64,000 nucleotides of DNA from positions 1,736,001 to 1,800,000 of the forward strand of contig OX637804.1 of NCBI GenBank assembly GCA_951802425.1. Direction: 5' to 3'. Under the pieces are notes generated by a model. The model was given only the letters and a program-made list of their open reading frames with translations. It had not been told where the DNA came from and made no database searches. The translations under genes were made by a program, and so were the position numbers. The stretch's first letter is position 1. Each line of letters begins with the position of its first letter. Source of the DNA: Clavaria fumosa. Its lineage: Eukaryota > Basidiomycota > Agaricomycetes > Agaricales > Clavariaceae. Below, piece by piece: positions 25,369 through 36,376 of this stretch.

Positions 25369-27904
25369 TTACTTCTTGAACAAACCAAAAAATCTGCCCC
25401 TCTGTTCCCTCACATCCAAGCGTGCGCGCAGTTCGCGCGCTATCTCGGCGTCCGAGGCGTGCGACCCGAGCGCGTACCACACCACCGCGGCCATACCAAG
25501 CACAGCGGACAGCACACACCTGCTCCACCCACCCGACCGTCAGCTCCTTCTTCGCAGTAAAAAGAGAAAAGAGAAAGAAGGAATGTTATCAATTTGATTC
25601 ACGCACCCAAACATGGCTGAGATGGCCCTGGGATGCCAGCCCGTCTGTGGCAGAGACGGGCCCCTGACGTAACCGCGTAGGTCGCTCGCCGAGGCACGCC
25701 CCGCGGCGTTCCCTGATATGGGCTGGCCCAGCGCCTGACACTGTTTTGCTAGCTCAGGTGGAACCAGGCTCTGCTGTGCCTGAAGTTCGAGTGGCGCCTC
25801 GATGAATTGGATCGCGAGTCCCGCCTGCAAGTGCCACTCAATGTGGCCTGCTCCCAGCGGTGCGGATTATTATTTAGTCAAGATTGAATCAGAAGCTAGA
25901 AAGACACTCAAGAGGGATGGGGTGCGCGCGACACGTACAGTGGAAGAGCCACACGCCAGGGTTGTCCGCCACGAAACGTAGCGTGACGGAATGTTGGCCC
26001 GGTACTTGGACAGTGTCACGTCGCATGACGTTGCTCCGGCCCTCAACTATGGGTGGATTGACCCGAGGATCCTTCGAAGTATAGTTCTCAGATCGTCCAA
26101 CGAGCTGGAACTGGTGACCGTGCAAATGGCTTTCGGTTTGGGGATACGAGGAAATCAGACTTTTCGTCAAATTTTAGGTAGAGAGTCTCACAAGGGATGG
26201 TTTCCCGCATCCCCGTTCTTGAGCACAATGTCCACCACCTCGCCGCGCTTAAGCACGACGCTCGGGGCGTACGCGCCCGCGCTCTCCGCATCCGCTCCGA
26301 GGGTTAGGGCAGAGAGTACGCCAGGGACACGTGGCGGCGTAAACGCCACGCCGTTGAACAGGCCGCGGTTCGTTCCGTCCGACATCAACTCGAAACTGAC
26401 CTCGAGCTCGACGGTGTGTGTCGCGGGCGGTAGGAGCGCCACGGCCGGGATGGGCACCAGGGAGAGGTCGGCGACATCGCTGAAGGTGCTCTTGCTCCCG
26501 AGGTCGGTGATCGGTGACGAAGGTAAGTAGGTGATGGAGGAAGTGGTGTCTGTTGGTCGTAGGTCAAGGGTAAGATTGATTGATGTGGAAAATGATAGAC
26601 ATACTGGGATTGAGGTAAGATGGTATCTAAAGGAGCAAAGTTCAGAACCAGATTCCGGGAATAAAACAGAATACTGACTTCATCAAACATAGTTATATCC
26701 ATAGCTGCAATCGAAGTCTATATCGCATATTCATGACAAGAGAATAGAAACTGCCTCACCGACATGAATAGCCCAGTTGGAGCTGGTATCATTCCTTGCG
26801 GTCACAAGCACAGAATACCGCTGCGCGACGGCCAGACTCACGACATCAATAGCTGACTCTTCTGTATCGGTCTACGATAATGCCATGAGCGCAATCACAC
26901 AGCAGTTTGACACTTAACTCACCCCATCAGCCTCTATGATTTTCATATCATGTCCGTCGATCCAAAAATGGAAGGTAGATAACGCGGAAGTATTGATGAT
27001 GCGCAGACGGTACTTTTTGCCGGGCTGGAACGGAAGTGTCGCCTTCTCATTGAAACCGACAGCTGCGTTGGTCTGGCCTCCAATCGGCGGAAGGTACGCC
27101 CCGTTTTGGGCAAAGTATATCAGACCCGAATCTAAACGGTCAAAATGAGAACAATATTGAGGGTGAAGTCAAACAGGACGTACTAGGGATGGGCTCTATA
27201 CCCAGAGGATTCGAGGAACTGAGGAAGTGCGCTAGGAGCTCTTTGTGCTCGGTGTGATACCAGTCGCCGAGAATGACAGTGAATTCCTCGTCGTACTGAT
27301 GCACTTCCTGAGGAGGACGGAGAATAAGCGGTGCGCGGAGACCATCCACGTATTGACCCTAGAAAGACGTGAGGTTAATGGGAAATTTCATACACAAAAA
27401 TAGCAACCTTTGAGTGGGCGTGGACCCAATAAGTACCTCTTTGACCGGACGAATCGACGGGTATGTGATAGTCGAATGATTGGCCTGGGGGTATACCACT
27501 GCGGTAGGTCACATGTCAACAAAGTAAAAGGTATCCCTGGCTTTTTTGAAGTATGTCATACCACTGTGAAATATCTAGAGCACCGTCGTACCACGTCGAT
27601 GTATTGAAGAACATGCCATGGTGGTGGAGCGTAGTCGGCTCTGAGAGAGAATTGGTGGCATGAACGACTAGAGAGTCGCTCGTGCTGACTTCGATAGGAG
27701 GTGGGCTGTTGCATCTGCAATTAGAGACACATTGTTAGCAAGACTTTCTTACACTCACGGCCAGGTGCCGTTAACCCCGATAGCACGCCGAGTAGCGCGT
27801 CCGTCTGGATTGACACGATCTACATAGGTGATATCCCACCACACATTGTGTACATCTGCAATCACAAAAGTGGCGACCGCAAGGATGAATAACGGCAACC
27901 GCAT
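25369..27904 (-). CDS. FET3: Fet3-type multicopper ferroxidase
   Basis: Fet3 is a plasma-membrane multicopper oxidase that oxidises Fe(II) to Fe(III) and passes it to the permease Ftr1. ATG 27904 begins a signal peptide (MRLPLFILAVATFVIA) followed by DVHNVWWDITYVDRVNPDG, the usual mature start. DEEFTVILGDWYHTEHKELL with PLGIEPIP matches the second cupredoxin domain; the Glu before FTV sits where the ferroxidase Glu of yeast Fet3 lies. HPLHLHGHQFQLVGRS is the type 1/type 3 copper motif, and the last triad spans WLFHC, an intron, then HIEWHLQAGLAIQF. After that come GWHPRAISAMF, a hydrophobic span (VLGMAAVVWYALG) and a short cytosolic basic tail ending RGRFFGLFKK. This makes it a type I membrane ferroxidase rather than a secreted laccase. 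It is divergent from FTR1 with a shared promoter. Confidence 0.93.
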
Positions 27905-27990
27905 TACTCAAGAGATCAGCACGGTGGGAGGAAGAGAAAGGGTCGTTTAGAACGAGGGAACCGAACATTCATTGCTTTAAATATTTTGTT

Positions 27991-27999
27991 ATCTGATAA
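27991..27999 (+). promoter_or_regulatory. ATCTGATAA iron GATA-type site 1
   Basis: Exact match to ATCWGATAA, 87 bp upstream of the FET3 ATG, in the context TTATCTGATAAG. Confidence 0.75.
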
Positions 28000-28032
28000 G
28001 AATCTTACCTAACGATCGGGACATGTGATCTT

Positions 28033-28041
28033 ATCAGATAA
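28033..28041 (+). promoter_or_regulatory. ATCAGATAA iron GATA-type site 2
   Basis: Exact match to ATCWGATAA in the context CTTATCAGATAAGG, between the two genes. Confidence 0.75.
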
Positions 28042-28108
28042 GGAAATCCATCAGAAATAATGTATTAGCTAATATCGGACATCGGACTTTGTCGGTGTTA
28101 TGAATCTT

Positions 28109-28117
28109 ATCAGATAA
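28109..28117 (+). promoter_or_regulatory. ATCAGATAA iron GATA-type site 3
   Basis: Exact match to ATCWGATAA in the context CTTATCAGATAAAG, 50 bp upstream of the FTR1 ATG. Confidence 0.75.
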
Positions 28118-28166
28118 AGGGTCATTCAATCCCTATCCCTTCTCTCCTGCCCTCCTCCATCCTACC

Positions 28167-29708
28167 ATGCCCCGTAACGTCTTCTCTGTGCCAATCTTCT
28201 TCATCGTCTTTCGCGAGACTCTAGAGACTTCCATCATCCTCTCCGTCTTACTCAGTACAATAAACCAGCTCGTTCATGACGATGGGAACCCTGTAGTCGT
28301 CTCTGGCATCTCCTCTGGATCGAAAGAGCGGGTCGGCGAGCAAGACGACACAAATGGTGTCCTGAGCGACGTGCAAAAACGACAGCTCACGCGTAAGTTG
28401 AGAGTGCAGGTACGTAATATAAATTCTTCTTCCGCTTCTTGTAGAGATACCGAGCACTCTCCAAGGTCTTCTCTGGCACTGGCGTCGGTGTCCTCCTCGC
28501 AGTCGCCATTGGTGCTGCCTTCATCGCCATCTGGTTCACCCGTGCCAAAAACCTCTTCGAGAAATCCGAGGCGCTCTGGGAGGGTATGCATTTCTTTTTC
28601 CTTCTAACTCCTCCGATGTCATTCATTCTCTTCCCAGGCATATTCCAGCTTATCGCCGCTATCATGATATTCGTGATGGGAATAACAATGCTGAGAATGG
28701 ACCAAGCCAAGCTGAAGTGGCGCATCAGGCTCCAGCGTGCATTTGATGGACAGGGTCAGTCTCCTCTTTCAAACCAAACACACCCAGGGGGAGGGGTCAC
28801 TCACCAGCGCGCATTTGCAGCGGTCGATGCGAAAACAAGGACAGGGAAATGGGCCTTCTTCGTCTTGCCCTTGGTCACAGTGCTCCGTGAAGGTCAGCAG
28901 GCCCATCAACTGAACTCCACTTATGCATCATGTTATAATATATATTTTTTGACCAAAAGGCGTCGAAGCCGTCGTCTTCGTCGGGGGCGTGTCCCTCGGC
29001 GAACCAGCGACCGCCATTCCGCTCGCCGCCATCCTCGGCATCTTCACCGGCCTTGTCGTCGGGTTCGTCGTCTACGCCTTCGCCAGCCGGACGAGTAAGT
29101 CGTCTCATCCGCAGCGCTCCCCTTCCTGACTGACGCGGTATCCTTTGCCTCTTCCCAAAGCGCTGAGGATCTTCCTCATCGCGATGACCAACTTACTATT
29201 GCTCATCGGCGCGGGGCTCTTCTCGCGGTGCGTCGGCGAGTTCCAGGAGCACGCCTTCTCGCGCTTCATTGGCGGCGACGCGGAGGACGCTGAAGGGCTG
29301 TACAACGTCCGCGGCAACGTGTGGCATCTCGAATGCTGTGACCCAGGCAGCCATGCCGCCTCCCAGGGCGGCTGGGTCGTGTTCAAGGGCATCTTCGGGT
29401 GGAACAACACCGCGTCCAGTTGAGTGCAATTTCTTTTCCCCCTTTCCCTTGTTAAAAGAAAAGATATCGCCCCAAGCGATTGCTGACGTGGTGCACACGC
29501 AGTTGGGACCGTCTTGGCATACGTCTTCTACTGGCTTGCCGTCATAGTCACGCTGGTGTGCATGAAATACAAAGAGGTAATGCGTCCCGTCTCTTCTCCA
29601 TGCCCCTTCGAGGCTGACCGTAGCGTGATTTAGGGTCGCATTATTCGTCGGCGCGGGCCCGCGGTCGCCAGCGAGGTGCCTCATTCTCCGGAGGTGAAGG
29701 TCCAATGA
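28167..29708 (+). CDS. FTR1: High-affinity iron permease Ftr1
   Basis: Ftr1 is the plasma-membrane permease that takes up Fe(III) made by Fet3. ATG 28167 begins MPRNVFSVPIFFIVFRETLE; the REXXE iron motif (RETLE) is in the first membrane span. Later exons give VFSGTGVGVLLAVAIGAAFI, FQLIAAIMIFVMGITMLRMD, then KWAFFVLPLVTVLREG joined across an intron to VEAVVFVGGVSLGEPATAI, restoring the second REXXE (REGVE). IPLAAILGIFTGLVVGFVVY, IFLIAMTNLLLLIGAGLFSR and LAYVFYWLAVIVTLVCMKYK are further spans, about seven in all. The extracellular loop before the last span has the usual WHLECCDP region. The protein ends EVKVQ at 29708. Introns are 50-70 bp. It is divergent from FET3. Confidence 0.94.
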
Positions 29709-30086
29709 CAGCCAGTGCCGCTTGTCTGGATAAACGGATATGCATCAGGGCTGAGGCCTGCTAACAGCCATTATGTCGCCCTCCTACGCTAAATGACCCC
29801 CAAATGGTATTAAAACACAAATGTGTATGTCAAAACGACCTTGAATGCGCATGCGGGCGTAGCCACGGGAGTCAACGTCGTTACTTCTTAGCGAAATTGG
29901 AAATTGACCAGGGATCGACAGTCGGGTTAATAAGAAAGAAAGCAAATACTAGAAACAAGGTGACAACTACCTGCTGTCGGCCTTCCCTCCCCGAAAAACG
30001 TTTCAGACGAGTACAAAAGACGATCGAGCTGTACCATACGAGAAATAGAACGTCGGACTAGTGCCATTAAGCACCCTGTTACGCCC
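29709..30086. other. Convergent intergenic region
   Basis: 378 bp between the stops of FTR1 (+) and the PARP-finger gene (-). I see nothing beyond probable 3' UTRs. Confidence 0.55.
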
Positions 30087-31780
30087 CTAAGCGGTGTCGC
30101 CGCCCTTCGCTTTTCCGGCCGCCTTGGATTTCTTGGGAGCCTTGGCTTTCGAAGTTGTTGCTCTCTGTCCAGGCAATCGGAGTCAGGGACCATCAGGGGG
30201 ACCATCAAGGAACCAACAACACAGGAACACACACCTTGCGCTTCTTGGTATCCCCTGACTCATCACCTCCCCCTGCCTCGTCGGCCGTCTCCTCCTTGTC
30301 CTTCGGCAACGGGGCCGCGGTTTGCTTAGTGCGTCGACTTTTCTTCGGTTTCTCCTCTTTCTCCTCCACTGTCTCTTCCTCCGCCGTCTTGGCTTTGTCC
30401 TCATCCTCGCTGCGCACAGCCGTAATTGCTTCAGCCTCAGCCTCTGCCTCTGCCTCAGACGCCTCTTCCTCCTTCACACAATAATAAGGATTTTAGTCAT
30501 CAAAAACAAGCTCCTCCGTGCAATGAGACTCACCTCGACGGTCTTGGCGGACTTCTTGCTACGTGCCTTCTTAGTGGGGGCGGCCTTCGGCTTCGCAGGT
30601 GCTGTCTTTTTGGACTTCTTAGGCTTCGCCTGTGCCTCTTCCTTTTCTTCCTCCTCACCCTGGGAAGGCACCGCCTCGATGGCTTTGGAGAAGTCCTCTC
30701 CGGACTCATCAGCATCAGCCTCGGCGTGCTAAATCCAGGTCAACTCAGAAAGGGGGGACGGGGACTGCGGTCCAACCTTCTTTTTAGACGCTCGTTTCGT
30801 GCTGGTGGCAGCCTTGCTACCCTCGGCCGTGTCCTTCTTGGCGCGTGCGCGTTTAGGTTTCTCCTCTGCCTCTACTCTGTCAGCTTCGTCCTCAGCGTCG
30901 GCTTTCTGTTGAGTGGATGAACAAACATTGATTTCTACACACACCAGCGGATAAGACCTACCTTGGTCGTGCGAGGCTTCCTGGTGGTACTCTTCTTAGG
31001 TTTTTCATCTGGAGAACCGCTTTCGGCTTCCTCGTCTTCATCTCCCTTCTAATAAAAAAGAGGACATGTCGCGTTGCAGAGTGAGGGCGCACTTCCTTTC
31101 GCTGAAGTGACTAACCTTTGCCTTCTTCTTTGGCGCAGCCTTCGCCTTGGGTGTAGCCTTCTCCTTGGGTGCAGCCTTCTGCTTGGCTGCTGGCTTCTCC
31201 TCATCCTCGTTTGCGCCGTTCTCGTCCGCTTTCCTGGGCGCTGAAGCGTCGCCCTCGTCCGCGACCTTGCCTGCCTCGTAGGCGGCGGTCACGCGTGCCT
31301 GGTCTTCGGGCTTGAGGTCCTCGAATCCGTCGATGGCATCCGCGGAGGTGATCGACCTCTTTAGGTTCGAAAGGATTTTGGGCGTGACGCAGTGCCAGTG
31401 GCGCCAGACGCTGTAGATCGGGGGTGTAAGAGATAGTGGCTGCAGTTCTTGTGCGCAAAGCCAACGATGACTGGGCGGTGCACGCACAAAGTTGTTCTTC
31501 CTTGGATATCCACGAGAGTTCCAAACCTTAGCTCTCCTTTGAGGATGGGGGACCCTTTATTGTACATTAAACATGTATATCAGGTCTCTCAATGACAGTC
31601 AATTAAGAGTGTACCTGCACAGGGTTTGGGTCCTGCAAAGGTGAAGTAAGCAAGCGCGTGAGCAACCACGTTTGGCGTGTCAAGACGCGAACTCAAACAC
31701 AAACCTTTGCATTTCGCGCGCGACGAGCTTGCATATTCGAGACGGTAGTTTGCTCTGCGCGGTGCCTCGACGTCTGACAT
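30087..31780 (-). CDS. PARP-type zinc-finger protein with long Lys/Ala/Glu-rich tail
   Basis: The PARP-type zinc finger binds nicked or broken DNA in PARP1, DNA ligase III and 3'-phosphoesterases. Starting at ATG 31780, the protein reads MSDVEAPRRANYRLEYASSS, then RAKCKGPKPCAGT, GELRFGTLVDIQGRTTF and WRHWHCVTPKI, which together make one PARP finger (Cys, Cys, His, Cys ligands) split by introns. DAIDGFEDLKPEDQARVTAA is the usual segment after it. The remaining exons encode low-complexity, charged sequence: KAAPKEKATPKAKAAPKKKA, acidic Glu/Asp runs, and a basic end (ATTSKAKAPKKSKAAGKAKG) that could serve for nuclear import or DNA binding. There is no PARP catalytic, BRCT or ligase domain in this span. 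It is probably a small DNA-break-binding or chromatin protein; the exact role is unknown. Confidence 0.82.
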
Positions 31781-32315
31781 AGTTTGGGCTCTGCGCGACA
31801 GGGATTCAAGGTAGTGGAAACGATGAGGAGGGGAAGGGAGAGGCTGTGGGGATTGACGATGCGCGTCGTTTTTTGAACCGTCCCCTTTTGTGGCTTCAAA
31901 GTCCGCGCGCTGTTCAAAGCAGACTCACGCACGGACCTGAAGTTGGTATTCCCAAGCATGGCTCGACGAACAACTACTTATAGCATTATTGTGACGCCTG
32001 GTTTCCCTTGTAATATACCCTGTCTCGACCGCAGCGGCGGCGGAATGGACCGCACAGCGAGCAGCAGTTCGCGACCAACTCCGCAGTGGGGTAGACGCCC
32101 CTAAAGTTCCATATTTGCCGTAGCACGGACGGATACTTTTCGTGCTCGTAATATACTAATAAGTGAGTATCTCTGAACGTGTTCTGCTCGTGAAGAATTT
32201 TCGGTTCATTGACTATGGCTTGCATCTTAGAAAGCGGAAGGTTCATTCATATTCAGTCGCGGTTTCGGTTGCGATTTAGACTTCGCCTTCGACTTGTAAC
32301 GCTGGAACACGAGCA
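31781..32315. other. Divergent promoter region, PARP-finger gene / RBR copy 1
   Basis: 535 bp between two start codons. From about 32242 the DNA resembles the DNA just upstream of RBR copy 2 (shared CATATTCAG and CCTTCGACTTGTAACGCTG), so the tandem duplication includes the promoter. Nothing else is recognised. Confidence 0.6.
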
Positions 32316-34075
32316 ATGGACGACGAAGACACCGTTCTCCTTATCGCGCGGCTCATTCTCGAAGATGTCCAGGAGATTATCGCTTCTTCCAAGGGCAAGG
32401 CTTGTGGAGACATTCTGATCGCCTTGCAATCGCAGGCAGAAATGGCCAGAAACTTGTTGGAGTCCAGCAGTGACTACCGCTTTGCGCGCAGCCTCGATAG
32501 AGCCCTCAGTTCTGATGCCGCGTATCTGGACGCGTTCAGGCTCATGGAGACGGGTACCTTTGATGACCGCCGGTCGGCGCTGGCGCTGGGGGCGGGTCAT
32601 CGGCTGCCCAGTCGCACAGATGCGCAACGAGCTCTAGAAACTGTAAGGCTACCAGTGCCACGACCGCCGTCAGTACTCCGAGGCCCCACCACCTACATGC
32701 TGTAACTGATTATCCCAGATCACCGTCCTTCCGTTCCCCAATACGCGTAGCGCGATCACCCGCCTCGCTCAGCTCTTCTGTCTCTCTTGTGTCAAGTTCA
32801 CTGCCTTCGCTCAGGACTGGACCATCGACTGCGAATAAAAGGTCAGTTTCGTCTCACATCTTGAAGCTCGTTGAACTAAAGAGAACACTCAGAGTCAATT
32901 GCATCGGTTGTTTGGATGGTTTCACCGTTGCGTTCTTAGCACCTTGCGGCGATTCTTGGTGCCGCACTTGTTTGGAGGATCTCGTGAAGGCAGCTACCAG
33001 CGACGAATCTTTGTTCCCACTTCGTTGCTGCAACAAACCGCTTCTGCTCGACCAAGTTGCACAATATGTGCCACATCGCATCATGCTTCAGTTTAGGCTC
33101 CGAGCTTATGAGTACAACACTCCAACTGTAGATCGGTTGTACTGTCCCGTTCCAACCTGTTCCACCTTCCTTGGATCTACTGGGAACGCACTCTCGTCCG
33201 TCGTCTGCAGGCAGTGCCATTTCGTTGTCTGTCCACGTTGCAAACGCGGGGCACACACTGGGCCATGCGGTAAAGACGACGCATCCGACCTTGCTCTGAA
33301 AGCGCTCGCCGAGGCGGAGGGATGGAAAGAGTGCCCCGGCTGCGCCAGGATAGTGGAACTGACGATGGGTTGCTATCATATCACATGCCGATGTCGCGCC
33401 CAGTTCTGCTACGTGTGCAGGGCTGAATGGAAGACATGCAACTGCCCAAACTGGGATGAAAAGCGGCTACTTGCACGGGCGCAACAAGCACTGGACGACA
33501 TGCCGGCGAATGTGGCCCCGCACGTTCGCACACAGCGTGTTCAAGCACTTGCGGATCTGCTGCGCGAGGACCATGAATGTCGACCTCACAACTGGCGGTA
33601 TTGTGGAGTAGGTGGACAATGCGAAGAATGTGGATTCATTCTTCCTAGGTATTTGATGGTCAGTCAGCTCCTTCTGTCGAATACTTTGGTGCTGATTGAT
33701 TCTTGATTTCCTCAGAGGTGCCAACGTTGCCAACGTCGCGTTTGTCGTCGGTGCTCTCTCAATCGTCTGTAGAATTGATGGGTTTGAATGCATTCATTTT
33801 ATTCTCGATTGTTATAATATTTTCACGCTACTTTCCTGTATCTTAAATACAGATTCATTGGATTGGCAGAAAATGCGTTACTTTTTGCCAGCTATGAATT
33901 CATGGTTGCATTTCAATCATCGAGTCAAGCTACTCAGGTCTGACCACGAGGCTTCAGCGTGTCTATTGGTGTGGCTGAATGCACATTTCTTGAGTTTGGC
34001 CATGAAGCTTCGGGCAGCCCCTGAAAGCCTGAAGTCCTGCAATTGGACCCGCAATGCGTCTCCTGTGAGCCCTTG
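32242..34075 (+). repeat. Tandem segmental duplication, copy 1
   Basis: A direct repeat unit of about 1.9 kb containing RBR copy 1, its short promoter and a 3' flank. The 3' flank (CAGCGTGTCTATTGG near 33956, then GAGTTTGGCCATGAAGC, TCCTGCAATTGG) reappears after copy 2 near 36048-36130. Borders are approximate. Confidence 0.75.
32316..33772 (+). CDS. RBR (RING-IBR-RING) E3 ubiquitin ligase, copy 1
   Basis: RBR ligases carry ubiquitin on a Cys of RING2 before passing it to a substrate. Three exons fit: 32316-32668, 32719-33658 and 33716-33772, giving 449 residues with frame kept throughout. Residues 1 to about 118 form a helical, conserved head (QSQAEMARNLLESSSDYRFA) without known domain. A Ser-rich linker follows. 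RING1 starts near residue 178 (CIGCLDGF, APCGDSWCRTCLEDL, LRCCNKPL). The IBR is LYCPVPTCSTFLGS, VCRQCHFVVCPRCK, GPCGKD. RING2 is CPGCARIVELTMGCYHITCR followed by CRAQFCYVCRAEWKTCNC; the Cys after His-Ile-Thr is the probable catalytic residue. Another Cys-rich end (CGVGGQCEECG, RCQRCQRRVCRRC) may bind a further zinc. Such RBR families are expanded in Agaricomycetes. Confidence 0.9.
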
Positions 34076-34223
34076 CGGTTCAGTGTGCGTCGACCTCTCA
34101 ACCTTTGGTCAATATATGGACTTTTGAGTCACGCTCAATCATATTCAGATTCCACATCCAGATGCTGCGCACCTGCGGTTCAGTTGCCATTTGGCCTTCG
34201 ACTTGTAACGCTGAACACAAGCA
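33773..34223. other. Intergenic spacer between the RBR copies
   Basis: Contains an A/T-rich stretch (33780-33860), the duplicated 3' flank of copy 1 (about 33956-34060) and the duplicated promoter of copy 2 (from about 34137). No gene seen. Confidence 0.6.
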
Positions 34224-36135
34224 ATGGACGATGGAGACGCCGCTTCCCTTAGCGCACAGCTCATTCTCAACGATATCGATGAGATTATCGCGTCTTCCAG
34301 GGGCAAAGTCCATGGAGACGCTCAGTTTGCCTTGCAATCGCAGGCAGAAATGGCTAGAGACTTGCTGGAGTCCAGCAGTGACTACCGCTTTGCGCGCAGC
34401 CTCGATAGAGCCCTCAGTTCTGATACCGCGTATCTGAACGCGTTCCGGCTCATGGAGACGGGTACCTTCGATGACCACCGGTCGGCGCTGGCGCTGGAGG
34501 CGGGTCGTCAGCTGCCCAGTCGTACAAATGCGCAACAAGCTCTAGAAACTATAAGGCTGCCAGTGCCACGACCGCCGTCAGTACTCCGAGGCCCCACCGC
34601 CTACATGCTGTAACTGATTATCCCAGATCACCGATCCGCCGCCCCCCAGCGTCCTTAGCGCGATCGCCTGCCTCGCACAGTTCCTCTGTCTCTCTGGTAT
34701 CAAGCTCATTGTCTTCACCCAAGACAGGTCTATTTGCTGCGAAAAGAAGGTCAGTTTCGTCTCACAGCTTGAAGCGCATTGAGCTTAAAGGAACATTCAG
34801 TGACAATTGCGTCGGTTGCTTGGATGGTTTCACCGTCGCGCTCTTAGCGCCTTGCGGTGATTCTTGGTGCCGCCCTTGTTTGGAGGATCTCGTGAAGGCA
34901 GCCACGAGCGACGAATCTTTGTTTCCACTTCGTTGCTGCAAGAATCCACTTCCTCTCGACCAAGTCGCACAATATGTGTCGCAGCAGACCATTTTTCAGT
35001 TTACGGTTAAAGCTTATGAGTTCAGCACCCCGACCACAAATCGGTTGTACTGTCCAGTCCCGACGTGTTCCACTTTCCTGGGATCCACAGAAAACGCACT
35101 CGCATCCGTGGTTTGTAGGGAGTGCTTCTTCATTGTCTGTCCGCATTGCAAATCCGGTATACACGATGGGCCATGCGGTGGGGACGACTCGTCTGATCTC
35201 GCACTGAAAGCGCTCGCCGTGAAGGAGGGATGGCAGAAGTGCCCCGGCTGCGCCAGGATTGTCGAACTGTCGATGGGTTGCTATCATATCACATGCCGAT
35301 GCCGCACCCAATTCTGTTACCTGTGCACAGCTAGGTGGAAGACATGCAGCTGCCCAGTCTGGGATGAGGAACGGTTATCCGAACAGGCGCAACGAGCACT
35401 GGATGACGTGCCGGCGAATGCGGCTCCGCACATTCGCAGACAGCATGTTCAAGCACTCGCGGATCTGCTGCGCGAAGACCACGAATGTCCTCACAGCTGG
35501 CGGTACTATGGAAGAGGTGGAGAATGCGAGGAATGCGGTTTCGTCCTCCCTAAATTCTTGATGGTCAGTTAGTTCCTTTCATGGAGTCTTTAATACTGAT
35601 TTATTCTTGACTTCCCAGAGATGCCAACGTTGCAAACGTCGCGTCTGTCGTCGGTGCTCTCTCAATCGCCTGTAGAACATTTTTTCGTCTCCGTAAGCTG
35701 TCCTGTATTATAATCTTCTCGCTCGAAAATTTCGTGCTACTCTCCTGTATCTGGACCACATATTCATTCCTGTGCTGTATTATTGTGCCAATCTTTAGCC
35801 ACGGAAAAATGCACACACAGTGCGGACTTGTTACGCTGATTCAAGTCAACATACCTTCGGAGGAGGTTTGTGGTGGATAATATGCAGCGTGGTTACACCA
35901 CTGGATCTAGGCCTGCGAAGATGGCGTCGTGTAACGCGTTAGCTTGATCATGAACTTGCCCTAACCACCCTACTGCCTCACCTTCGGGGCCACGCCATGC
36001 ACACATTTTCTCTGTGCATCCGCCCGCGCGGGGTTGCAGGCTCTTCCAGCGTGTCTACCGGCGTGTTGAATTGCTTTTCGAGTTTGACCCCATGAAGCCT
36101 CGGGCATCCTGCAATTGGGTGGCCCGCCCTACAAT
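34137..36135 (+). repeat. Tandem segmental duplication, copy 2
   Basis: Second copy of the unit at 32242-34075: promoter, RBR gene and 3' flank in the same order and orientation. Compared by eye, a tract of about 285 bp (34350-34635) is about 94% identical to 32442-32725, including its intron, while the following exon part is clearly more diverged. Confidence 0.75.
34224..35675 (+). CDS. RBR (RING-IBR-RING) E3 ubiquitin ligase, copy 2
   Basis: Paralogue of the gene just upstream, with the same three-exon structure (34224-34576, 34627-35563, 35619-35675) and 448 residues. RING1 is CVGCLDGF, APCGDSWCRPCLEDL, LRCCKNPL; the IBR is LYCPVPTCSTFLGS, VCRECFFIVCPHCK, GPCGGD; RING2 is CPGCARIVELSMGCYHITCR followed by CRTQFCYLCTARWKTCSC, and keeps the presumed catalytic Cys. 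All zinc ligands seen in copy 1 are kept, so both genes look functional. Differences cluster in the first 30 residues, the Ser-rich linker, the segment around the IBR and the Arg/Lys choices in the tail, which might shift substrate or E2 choice. The first intron is nearly identical to that of copy 1 (one difference in about 50 bp). Confidence 0.9.
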
Positions 36136-36376
36136 CCAGGGTCGACCTTTCCTCGTAAACCCCTGCAATCCAGCTTATCCTCGAGCATGGAAGTACGCGG
36201 CACGACTTGAAAGGTTTCGGCTTTTCGGCAACACTTTGTGGGTGCTAATGCGGCGCTGAGTTAGCCATGAGGTGCACATGAGTTGATCCTCGAGGTCCTC
36301 GACATCGACAAGTATATACCTCTTTGCAACTCGGGTAGCCTCATATCCTTGGCCAGCAAAGCTAACCGCGATTCCT
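35676..36376. other. Intergenic region with duplicated flank
   Basis: 700 bp after RBR copy 2. 36048-36130 repeats the 3' flank of copy 1. The remainder presumably holds the promoter of the C2H2-RING gene; I saw no other feature. Confidence 0.5.

Larger units (their letters stand above)
27905..28166. promoter_or_regulatory. Bidirectional FET3-FTR1 promoter
   Basis: 262 bp separate the two start codons. It contains three exact ATCWGATAA elements (27991, 28033, 28109), each embedded in a near-palindromic TTATC(A/T)GATAA. ATCWGATAA is the known binding sequence of fungal iron-responsive GATA repressors (SreA/Sre/Urbs1/Fep1 class). Placement between uptake genes supports repression of both under iron excess; that is inference. 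Confidence 0.85.

Noticed and set aside
34540..34560. Apparent loss of a splice donor in RBR copy 2 (GTAAGG in copy 1, ATAAGG in copy 2).
   Set aside because: That donor would not keep frame in either copy. The donor GTCAGT a little downstream (after 32668 and 34576) keeps frame in both genes, so copy 2 is intact.
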